A DNA stretch of 64,000 bases from Saposhnikovia divaricata (GCA_036435485.1 CM071598.1:41678501-41742500); one strand, 5' to 3'; shown: positions 1 to 11,854, counted from the stretch's first letter. Notes: generated from the letters alone by a model not told the origin. Program-made: numbers and translations.

Positions 1-40
1 TGCAAAATTATTAAAGATCAAATTTCAGATATTAACAGCA

Positions 41-3000
41 TTAATTACTAGGACTGTTTAACATACCCAATTCACTAACAATTCTAGTGAATGAGGATTC
101 ATTAAGCGACTTAGTAAAAATATCTACAGCTTGATCTCCAGAGCCTACAAATAGTAGTTCCACTGTACCATTCATTACATGCTCTCTTATAAAATGATAC
201 CTTATGTCAATGTGCTTTGTCCTTGAGTGCTGCACAGGATTGCTGGCGATTGCTATGGCACTTGTATTATCACATAAAATAGGGATATTTTCCAATACAA
301 TGCCATAGTCCATTAATTGATTCCTAATCCATAAGATCTGAGCACAACAGCTTCCAGCAGCTATATATTCAGCTTCGGCTGTAGAGTTGGAAACTGTTTG
401 CTGTTTCTTACTGAACCAAGATACCAGTCTTCCACCTAGGTATTGGCAACTCCCAGATGTACTTTTCCTGTCTACAACACTTCCTGCATAGTCAGAATCT
501 GTATATCCAATTAAAGTAAAACCGGATTCATTAGGGTACCAGATGCCTAAATTAGGCGTACCCTTTAGATATCTTAAGATTCTTTTGACAGCAGTGAGAT
601 GTATTTCTTTAGGGTTCGCTTGGAACCTTGCACACAAGCATGTGGCAAACATTATATCTGGTCTACTAGCAGTTAGGTAAAGTAATGAGCCAATCATACC
701 TCTATAGCCTGTGATATCTACCTTGGCAGAACTTTCACATAAACCAATCTTGACAGCTATAGTTGATGGTGTCTTTGCTGATGAGCACTCCTCCATGTGA
801 TATTTCTTGAGGAGCTCCTTGATGTACTTGGATTGACAAATAAATATTCCATCTTGTCTCTGACTTATTTGTAATCCAAGAAAGAATTTCAGTTCTCCCA
901 TCATGCTCATTTCAAACCTACCATGCATTAACTTAGAAAATTTCTTGTATAGAAGCTCATTAGTAGACCCAAATATAATATCGTCCACATAGACTTGGAC
1001 TAGTATTATATCATTCTTATGTCTTTTAGTGAAGAGAGTTTTGTCTATGACACCTCTTATAAAACCATTTTCTATTAGAAATTCAGAAAGAGTGTCATAC
1101 CATTTTCTTGGGGCTTGCTTAAGACCATAGATAGCTTTGTAAAGAAAGTAAACATAGTCCAGATGATCTTGATCTTCAAAACCAGGAGGTTGTTCTACAT
1201 ACACTTCTTCATCTAGCTTACCATTCAGAAAGGCACTCTTGACATCCATTTGATAAACTTTGAATCTTGAATAGGATGCATATGCCAAGAATATTCTGAT
1301 GGCCTCAAGTCTTGCCACTGGAGCATAGGTTTCGTCATAATCAATGCCTTCAGCTTGAGAATAACCTTTAGCTACCAGTCTTGCTTTGTTTCTTATCACA
1401 GTGCCATCTTCATCTAGTTTGTTTCTGAATACCCATCTTGTGTCCACCACTTTTCTATCTTTAGGTCTGGGTACCATCTTCCATACTTCTAGTTGCTTAA
1501 ATTGATTGAGTTCATCTTGCATAGCAATCACCCAATCAGGATCAGATAGAGCTTCTTCTACTTTCTTAGGTTCCATGACAGACAGGAACCCAGAATAGTT
1601 ACATTGATTCTGATAAGCTCTTCTTGTCTTCACACCAACATCTGGATCACCAAGAATTAGCTCAAAAGGATGAGCTCTATTCCAAACAGTTTGTCTGGGA
1701 TGAATTGATCTTGACGATTCGCCTTGTTCTTCAGTATGATGTTGAGTATGACTTGTTGACCCTTCATTATCTCCCCCTGAGTTGTTGCCAGTTTGACTTG
1801 TTGATGGTTCAAGAGTATCAGTGGTGTCTTGAAAGTTATCATTGTTTTCACCAGCATCACCTTGATCATTACCACCAACATTTGGATTATTATTATCAGC
1901 AACAACTTCAGGTTGATTGTCATCATCTGAATCTGAGTCTGACATGTCATCAAACTTAAGCTTTTCAGATGGATCTTCATTTTGGATACTTGGGAGTTGT
2001 GTGTCATCAAATGTAACATTGACACTTTCCATGGTTTTCTGTTGACCAATAAGATACACCTTGTAGGCTCTTCTAGTATAACCAATAAATATTGCTTCAT
2101 GTGCTTTTTCTTCAAATTTACCACCTTGATCTTCTCCTTCTTTTAACACAAAGCATTTTGTCCCAAATACATGGAAGTACTTGAGAGTTGGTTTCTTGTC
2201 ATGTAGAGCTTCATATGGTGTCTTCATTAAGTCTTTATTGATAAGTGTACGATTCTGGGTATAGCATGCAGTGTTGACAGCTTCAGCCCAAAAGCTCAAT
2301 GGAAGCCTTGATTCACTTAGCATAGTACGTGCAGCTTCAATCAAGGTTCTATTCTTTCTTTCAACTACCCCATTTTGCTGAGGAGTTCTGGGAGCCGAGT
2401 ACTGTCTAGTTATACCCTTTTCAGTGCAAAAGTCATTCAGAACTGCATTCTTGAATTCAGTTCCGTTGTCTGACCTTATAGCTCTCACTGGACGATTAGA
2501 ATCCAGCTCAATTAACTTAATGTGATCAACTACCAGTTGTGGAGTTTCATCTTTTGAGTTCAGAAATAGTACCCATGTGAATTTTGAGAAATCATCAACA
2601 ATCATTAGAGCATATCTTTTTCTTGACATAGACATCACACTAACTGGACCAAACAAATCCACATGGAGAAGTTGTAATGGTTCAGTTATTGATGATATGT
2701 TAGTGCTCCTGTGAGTTGCCCTTTTTAACTTCCCTTTTTGACAAGCATCACATAGACCTTCCTGAGTAAATTCAATCAAAGGTAAACCTCTCACCAATTC
2801 TCTTTTGACTAGAGAATTCATTGTTTTGAAGTTTAGGTGAGAAAGTTTCTTGTGCCATAACCAACTTTCATCAGTAGATGCCTTTGAATAAAAACATCTA
2901 ATTTCTTCTTTGCTTCCAGAGTTCATATTGGCTATGTACAAGTTTCCCTTTCTTACTCCAGTCAACTGTGGCCTTTCATTTCTCTTGTGTGATATTAGAC

Positions 3001-3882
3001 AATTCTTCTTGTTGAAATGAACTTCATAACCTCTGTCACAGAATTGACTAATACTGAGCAAATTGTGCTCAAGGCCGTTCACAAAAGAGACATCTTCAAC
3101 GATAACATTTCCAGCTTCTAATCTGCCATATCCATCAGTTTTACCTTTGCTGTTATCTCCAAAGGTAACGACTGGGCCAGCCTTCTCCACCACATTTGTC
3201 AGCAGGGCTTTATCTCCGGTCATATGCCTTGAACATAGACCTGGCAATTCGTGTCGTGTCGTGTAATTTCGTGCCGTGTAATTTCGTTTTCGTGTACTAA
3301 AATATACTACCTGGAAACGACACGAAATGTAATCGTGTACCAAAATGTTGTACCTGGACACGAACTGGTTTAAAACGACATGACACGAAATTACCTGTTT
3401 TGACACGATTTTTTTCGTGTACATTCGTGTACACGACACGAACGAAACGATTTAGCAACGAAAGTTCAAATTTACACGAAAAATAACACGAAACTGGTAC
3501 CCGAAATGGTACACGAACTGGTAAGAAATTAAAATTACGTATAATATATATGGCTATAAATATAAGTATATATTTTTATAAAATTATTTGTAAAATTCAC
3601 AAAATAAGTTATAAAAATATTATATAGGTGTATATATATTTAAAATATTTATTAAAATATTTATATATGTCGTGTACTTTCGTGTCGTGTCGTGTACATA
3701 AAGTGTAAACCCAAACACGACAATAAATTTTCGTGTACATTTTCGTGTCGTGTACATTTTCGTGTCGTGTACTGAAAATGTAAACCCATACACGAAATTT
3801 TCGTGTCGTTTCGTGTCGTGTAAATCGTGTCGTGTCCAAAATTGCCGGGTCTACTTGAACATCCACTGTTCAGAATCCACAT
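41..3882 (-). pseudogene. pol: Copia-1 pol, split by a hAT-type insertion
   Basis: Codes for protease, GAG-pre-integrase, integrase, reverse transcriptase and RNase H of a Copia element. Visible motifs: the protease start WILNSGCS near 3880-3858; after the insertion HMTGDKALL; a CDACQKGK zinc-binding piece; integrase SDNGTEF and VVERKNRTL; RT YVDDIIFGS; RNase H AEAEYIAAG and LCDNTSAIA; stop TAA at 41-43. The frame is open except for the transposon at 3236-3853. The two halves lie in the same frame once that element and one 8-bp target copy (626 bp) are discounted, so pol was open when it was hit. Pol lies in the -1 frame relative to gag. Leftward continuous translation runs into the insertion up to 3439; that extra N-terminus is not real. 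Confidence 0.85.
3236..3853. mobile_element. hAT-type non-autonomous element (MITE), 618 bp
   Basis: The 14-bp ends are inverted copies with one mismatch: TAGACCTGGCAATT on the left, and on the right the complement of TAGACCCGGCAATT. It is flanked by an exact 8-bp target duplication CTTGAACA at 3228-3235 and 3854-3861. An 8-bp duplication with TAG-type ends is typical of hAT transposons. The interior is AT-rich with many CGTGTCGTGT-type short repeats near both ends and no coding frame of its own; the ORFs across it are readings through the repeats. It interrupts Copia-1 pol at the protease active-site region (CS/HMTGD). Confidence 0.85.
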
Positions 3883-3923
3883 GACTCGTTCAACCTATTT
3901 CAAACCCTGCAATGACAAATTGG

Positions 3924-6227
3924 TTAGACTTTCTTCAGAACCCAAATTTGATTGGGTCTGGAGTACTTAAAGAATTGACCTTTATCAGGCAAAGCAACAC
4001 TTTTTATTTTAACAACATTTTCTTTAGGTACTGGAAATTTAACCCTGTAAACAGCTTTAACTTGTTTTGGTTTCAGCTTGGGTAACCATGTCTTCACCAT
4101 ATCCTGAGAAGGACTTGAGGTCCTAATCTTAGAATTAGGTGATGTTACAGTCCTGGATCTTACATGTTTATTTCTGCTCATTTGCTGTCTAGGAGCATTC
4201 TTATCAACACATGCATGATTACCGTTAAAGTAAGCAGACATTATATTAAAAGCACAAGACATGCAATTAACAGCATCACATTTCTTATGAGCAGTATCAA
4301 TAACAGGAATAGCATGCATGGTAGATTTGTTGTTGCATTTATTCATGTTGTTACTTCTGCTACTAGTTTTCAATGAACTAGTAGACTCACCAACTCTTTC
4401 TGCTTTTACAACCACAGTCTTTCTATCTTTATCATTTTTAACAACTTGATTACTTTCTAAGACTACGCCATTAGCTACATCCTCAATGCGCATCTCTTCC
4501 TTAATGATTAAAGATGTTGTATCCAAAGGTTCTGCTATGGATTTCTTAAAGAGTGGGTTACTAACACTCTTAAGCACTGATGGTATACCCCTATCTACAG
4601 CACTGACACGATTAGGGGTATTAATGCTTTTTCGTCCAATAGCTTCATTATAATCAAACTCAATTCCTACGGTTTGATTAATTGCTTGTTGGTTAAACAA
4701 CTCTTTAGCCACTTTACAAGAATTAGAAGTAGCACTAACCCTTATTTCTAGTTCAGCTATTGTTTCACGTTGTTGAACCACTATCTCTGCTAGAGACCTC
4801 TCAAGTTCTTTTAGCATTCTTATTTCTGATTTTTGTATAACATGGCAATTTTGTACATCATGTAATTCTGATAATTGATTACTAAGATATGTATTTAACA
4901 AATTTAGCCTTTCAATCTCTCTATTAGCATTACCCAGTGTATCAGTAAGTTGATAAATATATTGACTTTCAGTACATGATACCTCAGATGATGTACCACT
5001 GGAGTTATCAGATTTTGCCATCAGGGCAAGATTGCCATACTCTTCATCTTCAGAGTCTGTATCATCCCAACTCTTTCCAGCTGCCACATAGGCTTTACCT
5101 GTCTTCTTCTTCTCAGATCCAAAGTCTTTTCTTTGGTTTTGTTTTGGCTTCTGACATTCAGTAGCGAAATGTCCAAGTTCATTACAGTTGTAGCATCTAA
5201 TTTTACTTCTTTCAACTGTTCCAGTTTTGTAACCTCCTCTGTTACTTGAGGATGAAGAACCTCCTCTCTGGAACCTGTTATAGTTAGATTTGTATCTGAA
5301 CTTGGGATTCTTCCTGAATCTGAAGTTACTGAATTTCCTTACCAACAAAGCCATGGACTCATCTTCCAACTGATCTAGTTCTTCTAATGAATAGAAGTCA
5401 CCTTCATCTGGACTAGCATTCGTTTGACCAACTTCAACTTCCAGCTTGCCACTGTCAACACTACAAGGTTGAATAACCTTATCTTCCACTTCCTGTTTGT
5501 TCTCAACAATAAGAGCTGTAGAAGTATTAGCAATTCTTCCTTTTCCATAAATCTCCTTTTGTTGAGATTGTTCCAGTTCATAGGTTTTTAAAACACCAAA
5601 GAGTCTTTCTACAGTAATTTCACTTAGATTCCTCGACTCTCTGATAGCTGTAATTCTATGTTCTAGATGAACAGGCATTGACAGTGGAAATTTTCTGTTG
5701 ATCTCTTTCTGAGTGTAGTACTTGCCATGCATCTGTAAATTGTTGACAAGTTTGTTATATCTTTCAAACACATCTTGAATACTTTCATTGTATGCTGATC
5801 GAAAGTGTTCATACTCAGATGTCAGAATTTCTAGACGATTCTCCCTAACTTCCTCTGTTCCTTCATTCACAGTTTCAATGGTTTCCCACATGTGCTTTGC
5901 TGTCTTGCAGTTAATCACATGATTGTACATCACAGAGTCTAGAGAATCTATTAAAATCAGTCTTAAATTAATGTCAAGTCCAGCTTCCTCTCTTTCAGCA
6001 AGAGTGAATTCAGAAGAATCTTTTTGTACAAGCTTTGCAGGGGTAACAACTTTTCCATCAGTAACAACTTCAGGAGTTAATCCAAAAGGTATTATTGGTC
6101 CTTCTGATAAGACTTTCATGTATTTAGGATTTGCAACCTCGAGGAACATTAACATTTTGTTCTTCCACATATCATAACTGTTTTTGTCATATATGGGAAT
6201 TTTCACAGTTCCGACTTTAGAAGACAT
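3924..6227 (-). CDS. gag: Copia-1 Gag polyprotein
   Basis: A 767-residue frame beginning MSSKVGTVKIPIYDKNSYD at the ATG at 6227. Residues about 1-230 form the Copia-type gag capsid region (YDMWKNKMLMFLE, then KHMWETIE and RFPLSMPVHLEHRI-like segments). A single CCHC zinc knuckle CYNCNELGHFATEC lies near residue 345. The C-terminal half is long, Ser/Asn/Lys-rich and includes a predicted coiled-coil stretch (NREIERLNLLNTYLSNQL). It ends in NQIWVLKKV, matching the end of the other Copia gag (LVWVPKEK). Gag forms the cytoplasmic particle that packages the element RNA. No stop or frameshift is seen inside. Codons are AT-rich like the neighbouring element. Confidence 0.85.
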   Translation of the reverse strand: MSSKVGTVKIPIYDKNSYDMWKNKMLMFLEVANPKYMKVLSEGPIIPFGLTPEVVTDGKVVTPAKLVQKDSSEFTLAEREEAGLDINLRLILIDSLDSVMYNHVINCKTAKHMWETIETVNEGTEEVRENRLEILTSEYEHFRSAYNESIQDVFERYNKLVNNLQMHGKYYTQKEINRKFPLSMPVHLEHRITAIRESRNLSEITVERLFGVLKTYELEQSQQKEIYGKGRIANTSTALIVENKQEVEDKVIQPCSVDSGKLEVEVGQTNASPDEGDFYSLEELDQLEDESMALLVRKFSNFRFRKNPKFRYKSNYNRFQRGGSSSSSNRGGYKTGTVERSKIRCYNCNELGHFATECQKPKQNQRKDFGSEKKKTGKAYVAAGKSWDDTDSEDEEYGNLALMAKSDNSSGTSSEVSCTESQYIYQLTDTLGNANREIERLNLLNTYLSNQLSELHDVQNCHVIQKSEIRMLKELERSLAEIVVQQRETIAELEIRVSATSNSCKVAKELFNQQAINQTVGIEFDYNEAIGRKSINTPNRVSAVDRGIPSVLKSVSNPLFKKSIAEPLDTTSLIIKEEMRIEDVANGVVLESNQVVKNDKDRKTVVVKAERVGESTSSLKTSSRSNNMNKCNNKSTMHAIPVIDTAHKKCDAVNCMSCAFNIMSAYFNGNHACVDKNAPRQQMSRNKHVRSRTVTSPNSKIRTSSPSQDMVKTWLPKLKPKQVKAVYRVKFPVPKENVVKIKSVALPDKGQFFKYSRPNQIWVLKKV

Positions 6228-6313
6228 GATGAATTTTTTAAGAGAGTTAAAAAATTCGGGGATGATTTTTAATTGATTAAAATGGAATCTTTGGTTTGTG
6301 TATCAACCAACCG

Positions 6314-6325
6314 GCTCTGATACCA
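6314..6325 (-). promoter_or_regulatory. Copia-1 primer-binding site (tRNA-iMet)
   Basis: On the minus strand this reads TGGTATCAGAGC, the exact complement of the 3' end of plant initiator-Met tRNA, two bases inside the LTR edge at 6328. It marks the start of minus-strand DNA synthesis and orients the element. Confidence 0.9.
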
Positions 6326-6327
6326 AT

Positions 6328-7800
6328 TGTTAGGTCCAATCTGTTTGGAGAAGGGGGGGTTGAATACAAACAGTACTGTTTTATCGAAATTTGTCCTTAT
6401 AATTTAATTTATATTTTGACAAATTTGAGCGGAATTAAATGAAACAAAATTCAAGTTGAATATAAAATTATATTAACTTTAGGAGTTTGTTACAAATACA
6501 GTACAGAATTTATATCTAGTTAATAATAACAAATTAGAAAATTCAACATGAATTTTTCTAGATTTGTTAATAAAAATCAAGATATAGATTAGGAGTAAAA
6601 ACTCGCTAATAGTACAAGAGTATCAAGGAAATCAGTTCTATCGGATCAGATATTAAAAATAAGATGAACTTGATTTTCTAAATAATTTTCTGCTTCTTGT
6701 GCTGTGTTCTTGATGAGAGAGAAGAGAGAATTCAGTTCTTGAATGTAATATTTTCTGTGTTCTTTTTCTTGCTGATTGCTTCTGTCGATATATCTTGTTA
6801 TATATCAATCACTGACTCTTTGTCTTCAAATATAACTGCCAAGACAATCGTCAATACAATTTATTCTTCCAAGACAACCAATTTTGTACTGCCAAGACAA
6901 TAGGCAATACAATCGTCAAGACAATCAGGTTTTTCCAAGACAATCGTCAAGACAATCAAATTCAGATATCTTTGTCTTGCTTTATCAAATTTATCATTCT
7001 GTCTGAAGCTTTTTCTTTTTGATCATTATCAAGACAATCAAATTGAACTGCCAAGACAATCGTCAAGACAATCAAATTAGATTTTTATTCTACTTTTTAA
7101 AAGCTATTCAGACATTATCATTATCAAGACAATCGGCAAGACAATCAGGAATTGTCTTGCTGTTCTGAATTTAACCTTCAAGACAATCGGCAAGACAATC
7201 AGGGATTGTCTTGCTAGTTCATTTTTCAGAATTAAATTAAAATTGATTAATAAATAATCATTTTAATTTATTCTTACTTAAATAATTAATCTGATTTAAT
7301 TAATCTAATAATTAATTTAATTAAAGAATTAATCCAAGATGAATTAATTAATTAATTAAATTGACTACTTGATTTAAATTAATTAAATAAGAATAATTAT
7401 ATATCCTTGGATTGTCTTAATTCTTTTCTGAATCACTGAAAGTAATAAAGGAATACCACTGAATATTTTGTTGACGTTCCATGTACTGTCTGGTTCATGA
7501 ACGACTAACCTCAATGACTGTCCTTTAATTTTCACATTAATAATGTGATTCATTTTTCTTCTCATCTCTTTCTCCTTCTTGTACTTCACTGTATACTGTC
7601 TGAACCTGTCACTCTAGAAATCTCTGTCTTAGAAATAAATCCACTTCTTTGATGCTATACTGAGGCTTGATCAGCAATCTGAACTTCTTCCAGTGTAAAA
7701 CATCAAAACTATAGATTGACTTTAGGGTTTTTCTTCTGACAGATAGTACCTCCTGAGATTCCTGTGACAGTTAAAGTTATTTACTTATTACAAACTAAGC
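6328..7800 (-). repeat. Copia-1 5' LTR (right limit approximate)
   Basis: Starts TGTTAGGTCC immediately outside the PBS. Like the LTR of Copia-2 it has a G run followed by TGAATAC close to its start. The other edge is not sharp: the sister LTR is outside the window, and I find no matching terminal inverted bases. From about 7830 the sequence reads as the leader/gag region of another element. It contains a cluster of CAAGACAATC repeats. Confidence 0.6.
6838..7205. repeat. CAAGACAATC motif cluster inside Copia-1 LTR
   Basis: The decamer CAAGACAATC and near copies (AAGACAACC, CAATACAATC) occur well over ten times, often in pairs such as CAAGACAATCGTCAAGACAAT, plus inverted copies reading GATTGTCTTG or TTGTCTTGC. 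Such clustered short repeats in the U3 part of an LTR are often enhancer-like; here the function is inferred only. Confidence 0.7.
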
Positions 7801-8103
7801 TTACGTTGAGTTGAGTCCTCGAACTACAAATAGGCTATGTCATATGCCTTTCAACACGCTTAACCAACACCAGATCATCACACAACTCTTGAATTTTGGC
7901 ATCATATCCCTCTTTCATAACCTTCATAAGATCATGAACCGTGGTCTTGAACTAATCCAGGCCCTCCCTCAGAACCTGCACTTGACTCGTTATTGGAATC
8001 TAATTTGTTGTCAAAGGCACACCCAGAAACTCTTATAATCTTAACAACCTTTCTGCAATCGAACTACAAGCCACCATTCTCACAACACAGCTCTCGTACC
8101 AGT
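7801..8103 (-). pseudogene. Leader and gag start of an old Gypsy element, remnant
   Basis: Lies directly inside the LTR at 8104 and contains a decayed PBS. Read on the minus strand it gives short coding stretches (for example DAKIQELCDDLVLVKR) interrupted by stops, consistent with the N-terminal, coiled-coil-prone part of a Gypsy gag. The rest of the internal region is replaced by Copia-1 and lies, if it survives, left of the window. It cannot make a protein. Confidence 0.4.
8090..8101 (-). promoter_or_regulatory. Decayed primer-binding site of old Gypsy
   Basis: The minus strand reads TGGTACGAGAGC, two mismatches from the iMet PBS TGGTATCAGAGC, and sits two bases inside the LTR start TGTCACAGGG at 8104. 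Confidence 0.6.
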
Positions 8104-10573
8104 TGTCACAGGGTTTTCACCTAAACTTAAACCTGTGCGACCTGCCCTTATGTCCGAACGTCCCAAGAACAATCAACCCGAACCTCATCGCCCAGCAACC
8201 TTAAAACTATGTAACGAAATAACAAATTTCAATGATGGCTTAGTTTGTGCAGTATAAAAACGTAAATGAACACACTTGTTTCAGGGAAATGCCTAACCTT
8301 TTATTGCTCAACTCAACATAAAGGATATTACAACTTGAAGCACTCACATGGCTTTCTCTCAAAATACAACTGTTTGTGACTCACTTGCACAATTCTCACT
8401 AATTACAATGTTATAGAAAACATGTATATATGCTATCTACAACCACAACCACGTTTTTCCCTCCGCCATGAAGAAATACTAGCAATTACTCTCATCAAGT
8501 AGTTTCTAGCGGTTACAAATGACACATGTCAGCCAACCATCCAAGTCCCACAACTGCCTGGGCAGTTACTAGCATGTTTACAGAAACTCAACATTATAAT
8601 ATATATGTATATGAATATATATTCCCAGCATTCAACCCGAATTTTGTGCCTTCCCAAATTCATACACATTAATCACCACATAAATAATTTAAATACACCT
8701 AATTAATCACCACATATGTACTTAAACACTCGTACACATACATGCCTTTAAATCTTTAAATCAAATAATTTAAATAACTTTAAATACAGGGGATTTTTAG
8801 AAAATTTCGGTATGAAGTATTCGTTTATCGGACTATGGGCACAGCCCCTCAAATACAATCTCAAACTATTACAATTCATCTCAATATCCCATATTCTATT
8901 ATTCAACTATTACTCCTTGGAAATCATAAGTCAAATATTAAACACCAATTCAATTCATACCGTACTTGGCATACAATTAGACAAGACCGAAACTAACAAC
9001 TTTCGTATTTAGACCAACACCAAATAAGGTCTTTAACCCTTTCAAAATAATTCCCCAAAATAGGGCAAAGAATTTCAAAAACTTAAAATGCTACAGCGCA
9101 CACTTTACTCAACCATTTTTCATAAATTCATATTTCCTTCTTTTTACACCAAGTCCTTTTCCTGGGTATACTAGACATTTAAGGGTACAACATATTAAAA
9201 TTTCATTATATAATAAGCAATACACAATTTACGGTGAAATTTTGAAATCAGCCCTTTGGTCAGTCCAAAACTACTAGAATCAGTCCTGTTCCAATAGCTA
9301 TATCTCAATTTTTACAAGTCTGGTACGTACCATCTTTGGAAACCACAAAGGCAAGACATAAACCTACAACTTTTGTTCTTTGACCATTATCAAATAATGC
9401 ATTTAACCTCTTCAAAACCCCTTCCCAAAGTAGGACATTAATCGTGAACATTTTAAAAGCTAGTGCTCACGGTTTACTCAAACATTTTTAATAAATTGAA
9501 AAATAATCAATTTAATACAAAATTTTGTAGACTGCTTCCTGAATATCAACACCATCTTGTATAAATATTTCAGCTCCAAAAGATTTTATTTATGCCAAAA
9601 ACAAACTAATTCAACTCACAAATCGGACAACAAATTTCAGCTTTACGCGTCCTTTACTAAAACTCGCATAACTTTTTACTCGTTACTCAAATGACACAAG
9701 GTTTTCGCGTGAACAAACTTGATTCCGAGTAGAACATTTCCATCCTATACCCACTGCTCAAAACAGGGGACAAGCAGTCACGAATTGCCAGAGCAGAACA
9801 GGCAGTTTCTTGACAAACCAACATAATTCTCATTTCTCTTCCATATACTTTAAATCAATCATAATCAATATAACCACCTTAATCACCAATCATTTACATA
9901 TAACATATACACATATATCTCAAGAATCATATACTCATCAAATCAAAATCAAATCCAAAAATCTCAAAGAAATCTTATAACCAAATATCAAGCATCAAGA
10001 ATCATCATACCTTGATTAATTCTAAATTTCACCAAGCTTTTTGATTCTCTTCCCCCCAAAATCCTATCTTGCTCTCTTCCATGGCAGATTTTTGAAGTAA
10101 AGAATGGTGGGGGTTGGGTTCATCATCTTCCTCCTTCTCTTCCTTCTCTTCACTTACAACCCCCAATTCCAAATCCCAAATCCCTAATTTTCTTCCCCTA
10201 ATTCTTTTCTTCTCTTCTGTTTCTCTTTCTTTTTTTTTCTTCTTTCTTTTCTCTGCGTTTCTTTTCTCTTCTCCAGTGTTCTTGAACCTTCCTTCTGCTG
10301 GGCTCTCTTATTGGGCCTAGCCCAATACTCTTTTTATTACCATTTTCCTCTCTTCGGCCCAAATACATTCTAATAAACGATTTATATAAATCACAATTAA
10401 ATAAAACCTCCGAAAAATTACACTTTTCATTTTTAAAATAAAGAATATAAAATTACGAGCACCCACATATTTTTAAATATTTTTCGGATAAAAAATGAAT
10501 TAAATATGAATTTTCAAAGTTTTGATCCTTTAAATACAATAAAACTCTTAAAATCATTTTAAAATACTAAAAC
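8104..10573 (-). repeat. Old Tekay-like Gypsy LTR, left part
   Basis: Begins TGTCACAGGG next to the decayed PBS. Two stretches match the young Gypsy LTR at 25464: GGGGATTTTTAGAAAATTTCGG near 8789 against GGGGAAATCTTAGAAATTTCGG, and the block around 10430-10570 (ATTACGAGCACCCACATATT against ATTACGATCACCCACATATT). So it is an older relative of that LTR in the same orientation. Its continuation lies at 24704-25053 beyond the inserted Copia-2. No real gene is seen; the Ser/Phe-rich frame near 10114-10320 is low-complexity LTR sequence. Confidence 0.7.
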
Positions 10574-11854
10574 TGTTGAGTATTGAATACAGTAAAAGAA
10601 TACAGAGGGGGGGGGTGAATGGATTCTTGAACTTTTCTTCGTTCTTGAATCTTTGCAGCAAGATAAGTGATGAGTGTGTGAGATATGAAGATGCGGATAA
10701 TTAAAGACAAACACAACACAATATCACTTTAATCTAATATCTTATTAGATAAAGATTTTGCTACAATCTGTGAATACAAATGATAGTATTCTCAGCTTCG
10801 TTTTTCTCAGAGAGATATTTTCTGGGTATTTGAGAAACTTCAACACCTTAACAGCTAAGGAAGTGAGGCTGTATCCTTATAGACATGGATACACCCACTT
10901 ACTACAAATGAGGTAGGTAAAAACAAAAACACTTTCCAGTCTGTCTATCTCATTTTAGTAAGAGTCCAAACGGCTACAGATTTGACTTTGAAAAGCCTGT
11001 TTAGATCCACTTCTTCAGCTCCTTGTCCCTTGTCTTATCTCTCCAAGCTTCTTTGTAGGCTTTCCAGCATGCTTTATAGGACAGAGTCAAATAAAGTATC
11101 CTGGCTTGTTGCAGATTTCTGACTTGTACAATTCTTCAGTACTTTGTCCTCAAGAATGTATTCGAGAAGTGACTAAGTGAGTGATTCGAGAACTGGAGTT
11201 GACTTGATCGATAACTCTGAGTTCTCGAATAGTGTTATCTTGACATATCGAATCACTTCTCGAATAGCTCTTTTCTCTAGGACTCCTTGAGATATCGAAT
11301 AGAGCATTTTGACATATCGAATCCCTGAGATATCGAATAGCATATTGAGTCTTTGAGATATCGAATGTAGCATTGACTTGTTGACCCTTTGAGAACTCGA
11401 ACTGTTGACTCCTTGAGTTCTCGAACCGTGTAATAGACATATCGAATCCCTGAGATATCGAATGAGATATCGAGAGATATCGACTAGTGTCTTCTGAGAT
11501 ATCGAACTCCAGACTTCTCGAATGCTAGACTTCTCGAATAAACAAATGTACTTCTCGAATTAGTACTTAGGCAATTTCTTCATTTCTTCAATTCATCAAA
11601 TCCCAACTGTGATTATTTGACAGTCTTCATTTCCTTGCTTGAGGCATGAACCTTAGAACTTCTTTCAAGCTTTATTCTTGACTTAGTAGGTACAGTTACA
11701 CAGATAGAATTTGATGCCTATTACATAGTACAAACAAGTAGAAACTCTACAACTAGAGGTTCCCTCAGTTAAGAGGTCATGTAGGTAATGCATAGCATTA
11801 CGAACCACTTGGGCTTGTTATTAGATGTATTCAGGCATGCCTCTGTGACTAACA
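10574..11854 (-). repeat. Copia-2 3' LTR
   Basis: Runs from TGTTGAG to CTAACA on the plus strand and is 1281 bp. A G9 run lies 40 bases in. The middle carries the TTCnnGAA and ATATCGAAT motif cluster. On the minus strand a TATA-like CTATAAGGA lies near 10878-10886, about 280 bases past the cluster, a possible core promoter. Confidence 0.95.
11161..11559. promoter_or_regulatory. TTCnnGAA / ATATCGAAT motif cluster in LTR
   Basis: Eight TTCnnGAA cores (TTCGAGAA or TTCTCGAA) start at 11161, 11185, 11222, 11257, 11418, 11515, 11531 and 11552, mixed with about ten ATATCGAAT copies. The same set lies at 24005-24403 in the other LTR. TTCnnGAA is the two-unit core of plant heat-shock elements, but I see no full three-unit element, so heat control is only a possibility. 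A related cluster lies before ORF3 (16976-17358). Confidence 0.6.

Larger units (their letters stand above)
1..7800 (-). mobile_element. Copia LTR retrotransposon, SIRE-type, partial (Copia-1)
   Basis: Minus-strand element read right to left: LTR (from 6328), initiator-Met PBS (6314-6325), gag (6227 to 3924), pol (3882 to 41). The 3' part and second LTR lie left of the window, so no target duplication can be checked. Gag has an N-terminal Copia-type gag domain and one CCHC knuckle; pol has the protease, integrase, reverse transcriptase, RNase H order of Copia. The lineage is inferred from close similarity of both proteins to the element at 10574-24698, which has a SIRE-like third ORF. The right limit near 7800 is approximate because the matching LTR is not visible. 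It sits in the internal region of an older Gypsy element. Confidence 0.8.

Noticed and set aside
10114..10320. Ser- and Phe-rich 68-residue frame
   Set aside because: Low-complexity pyrimidine-rich LTR sequence of the old Gypsy element; no domain.
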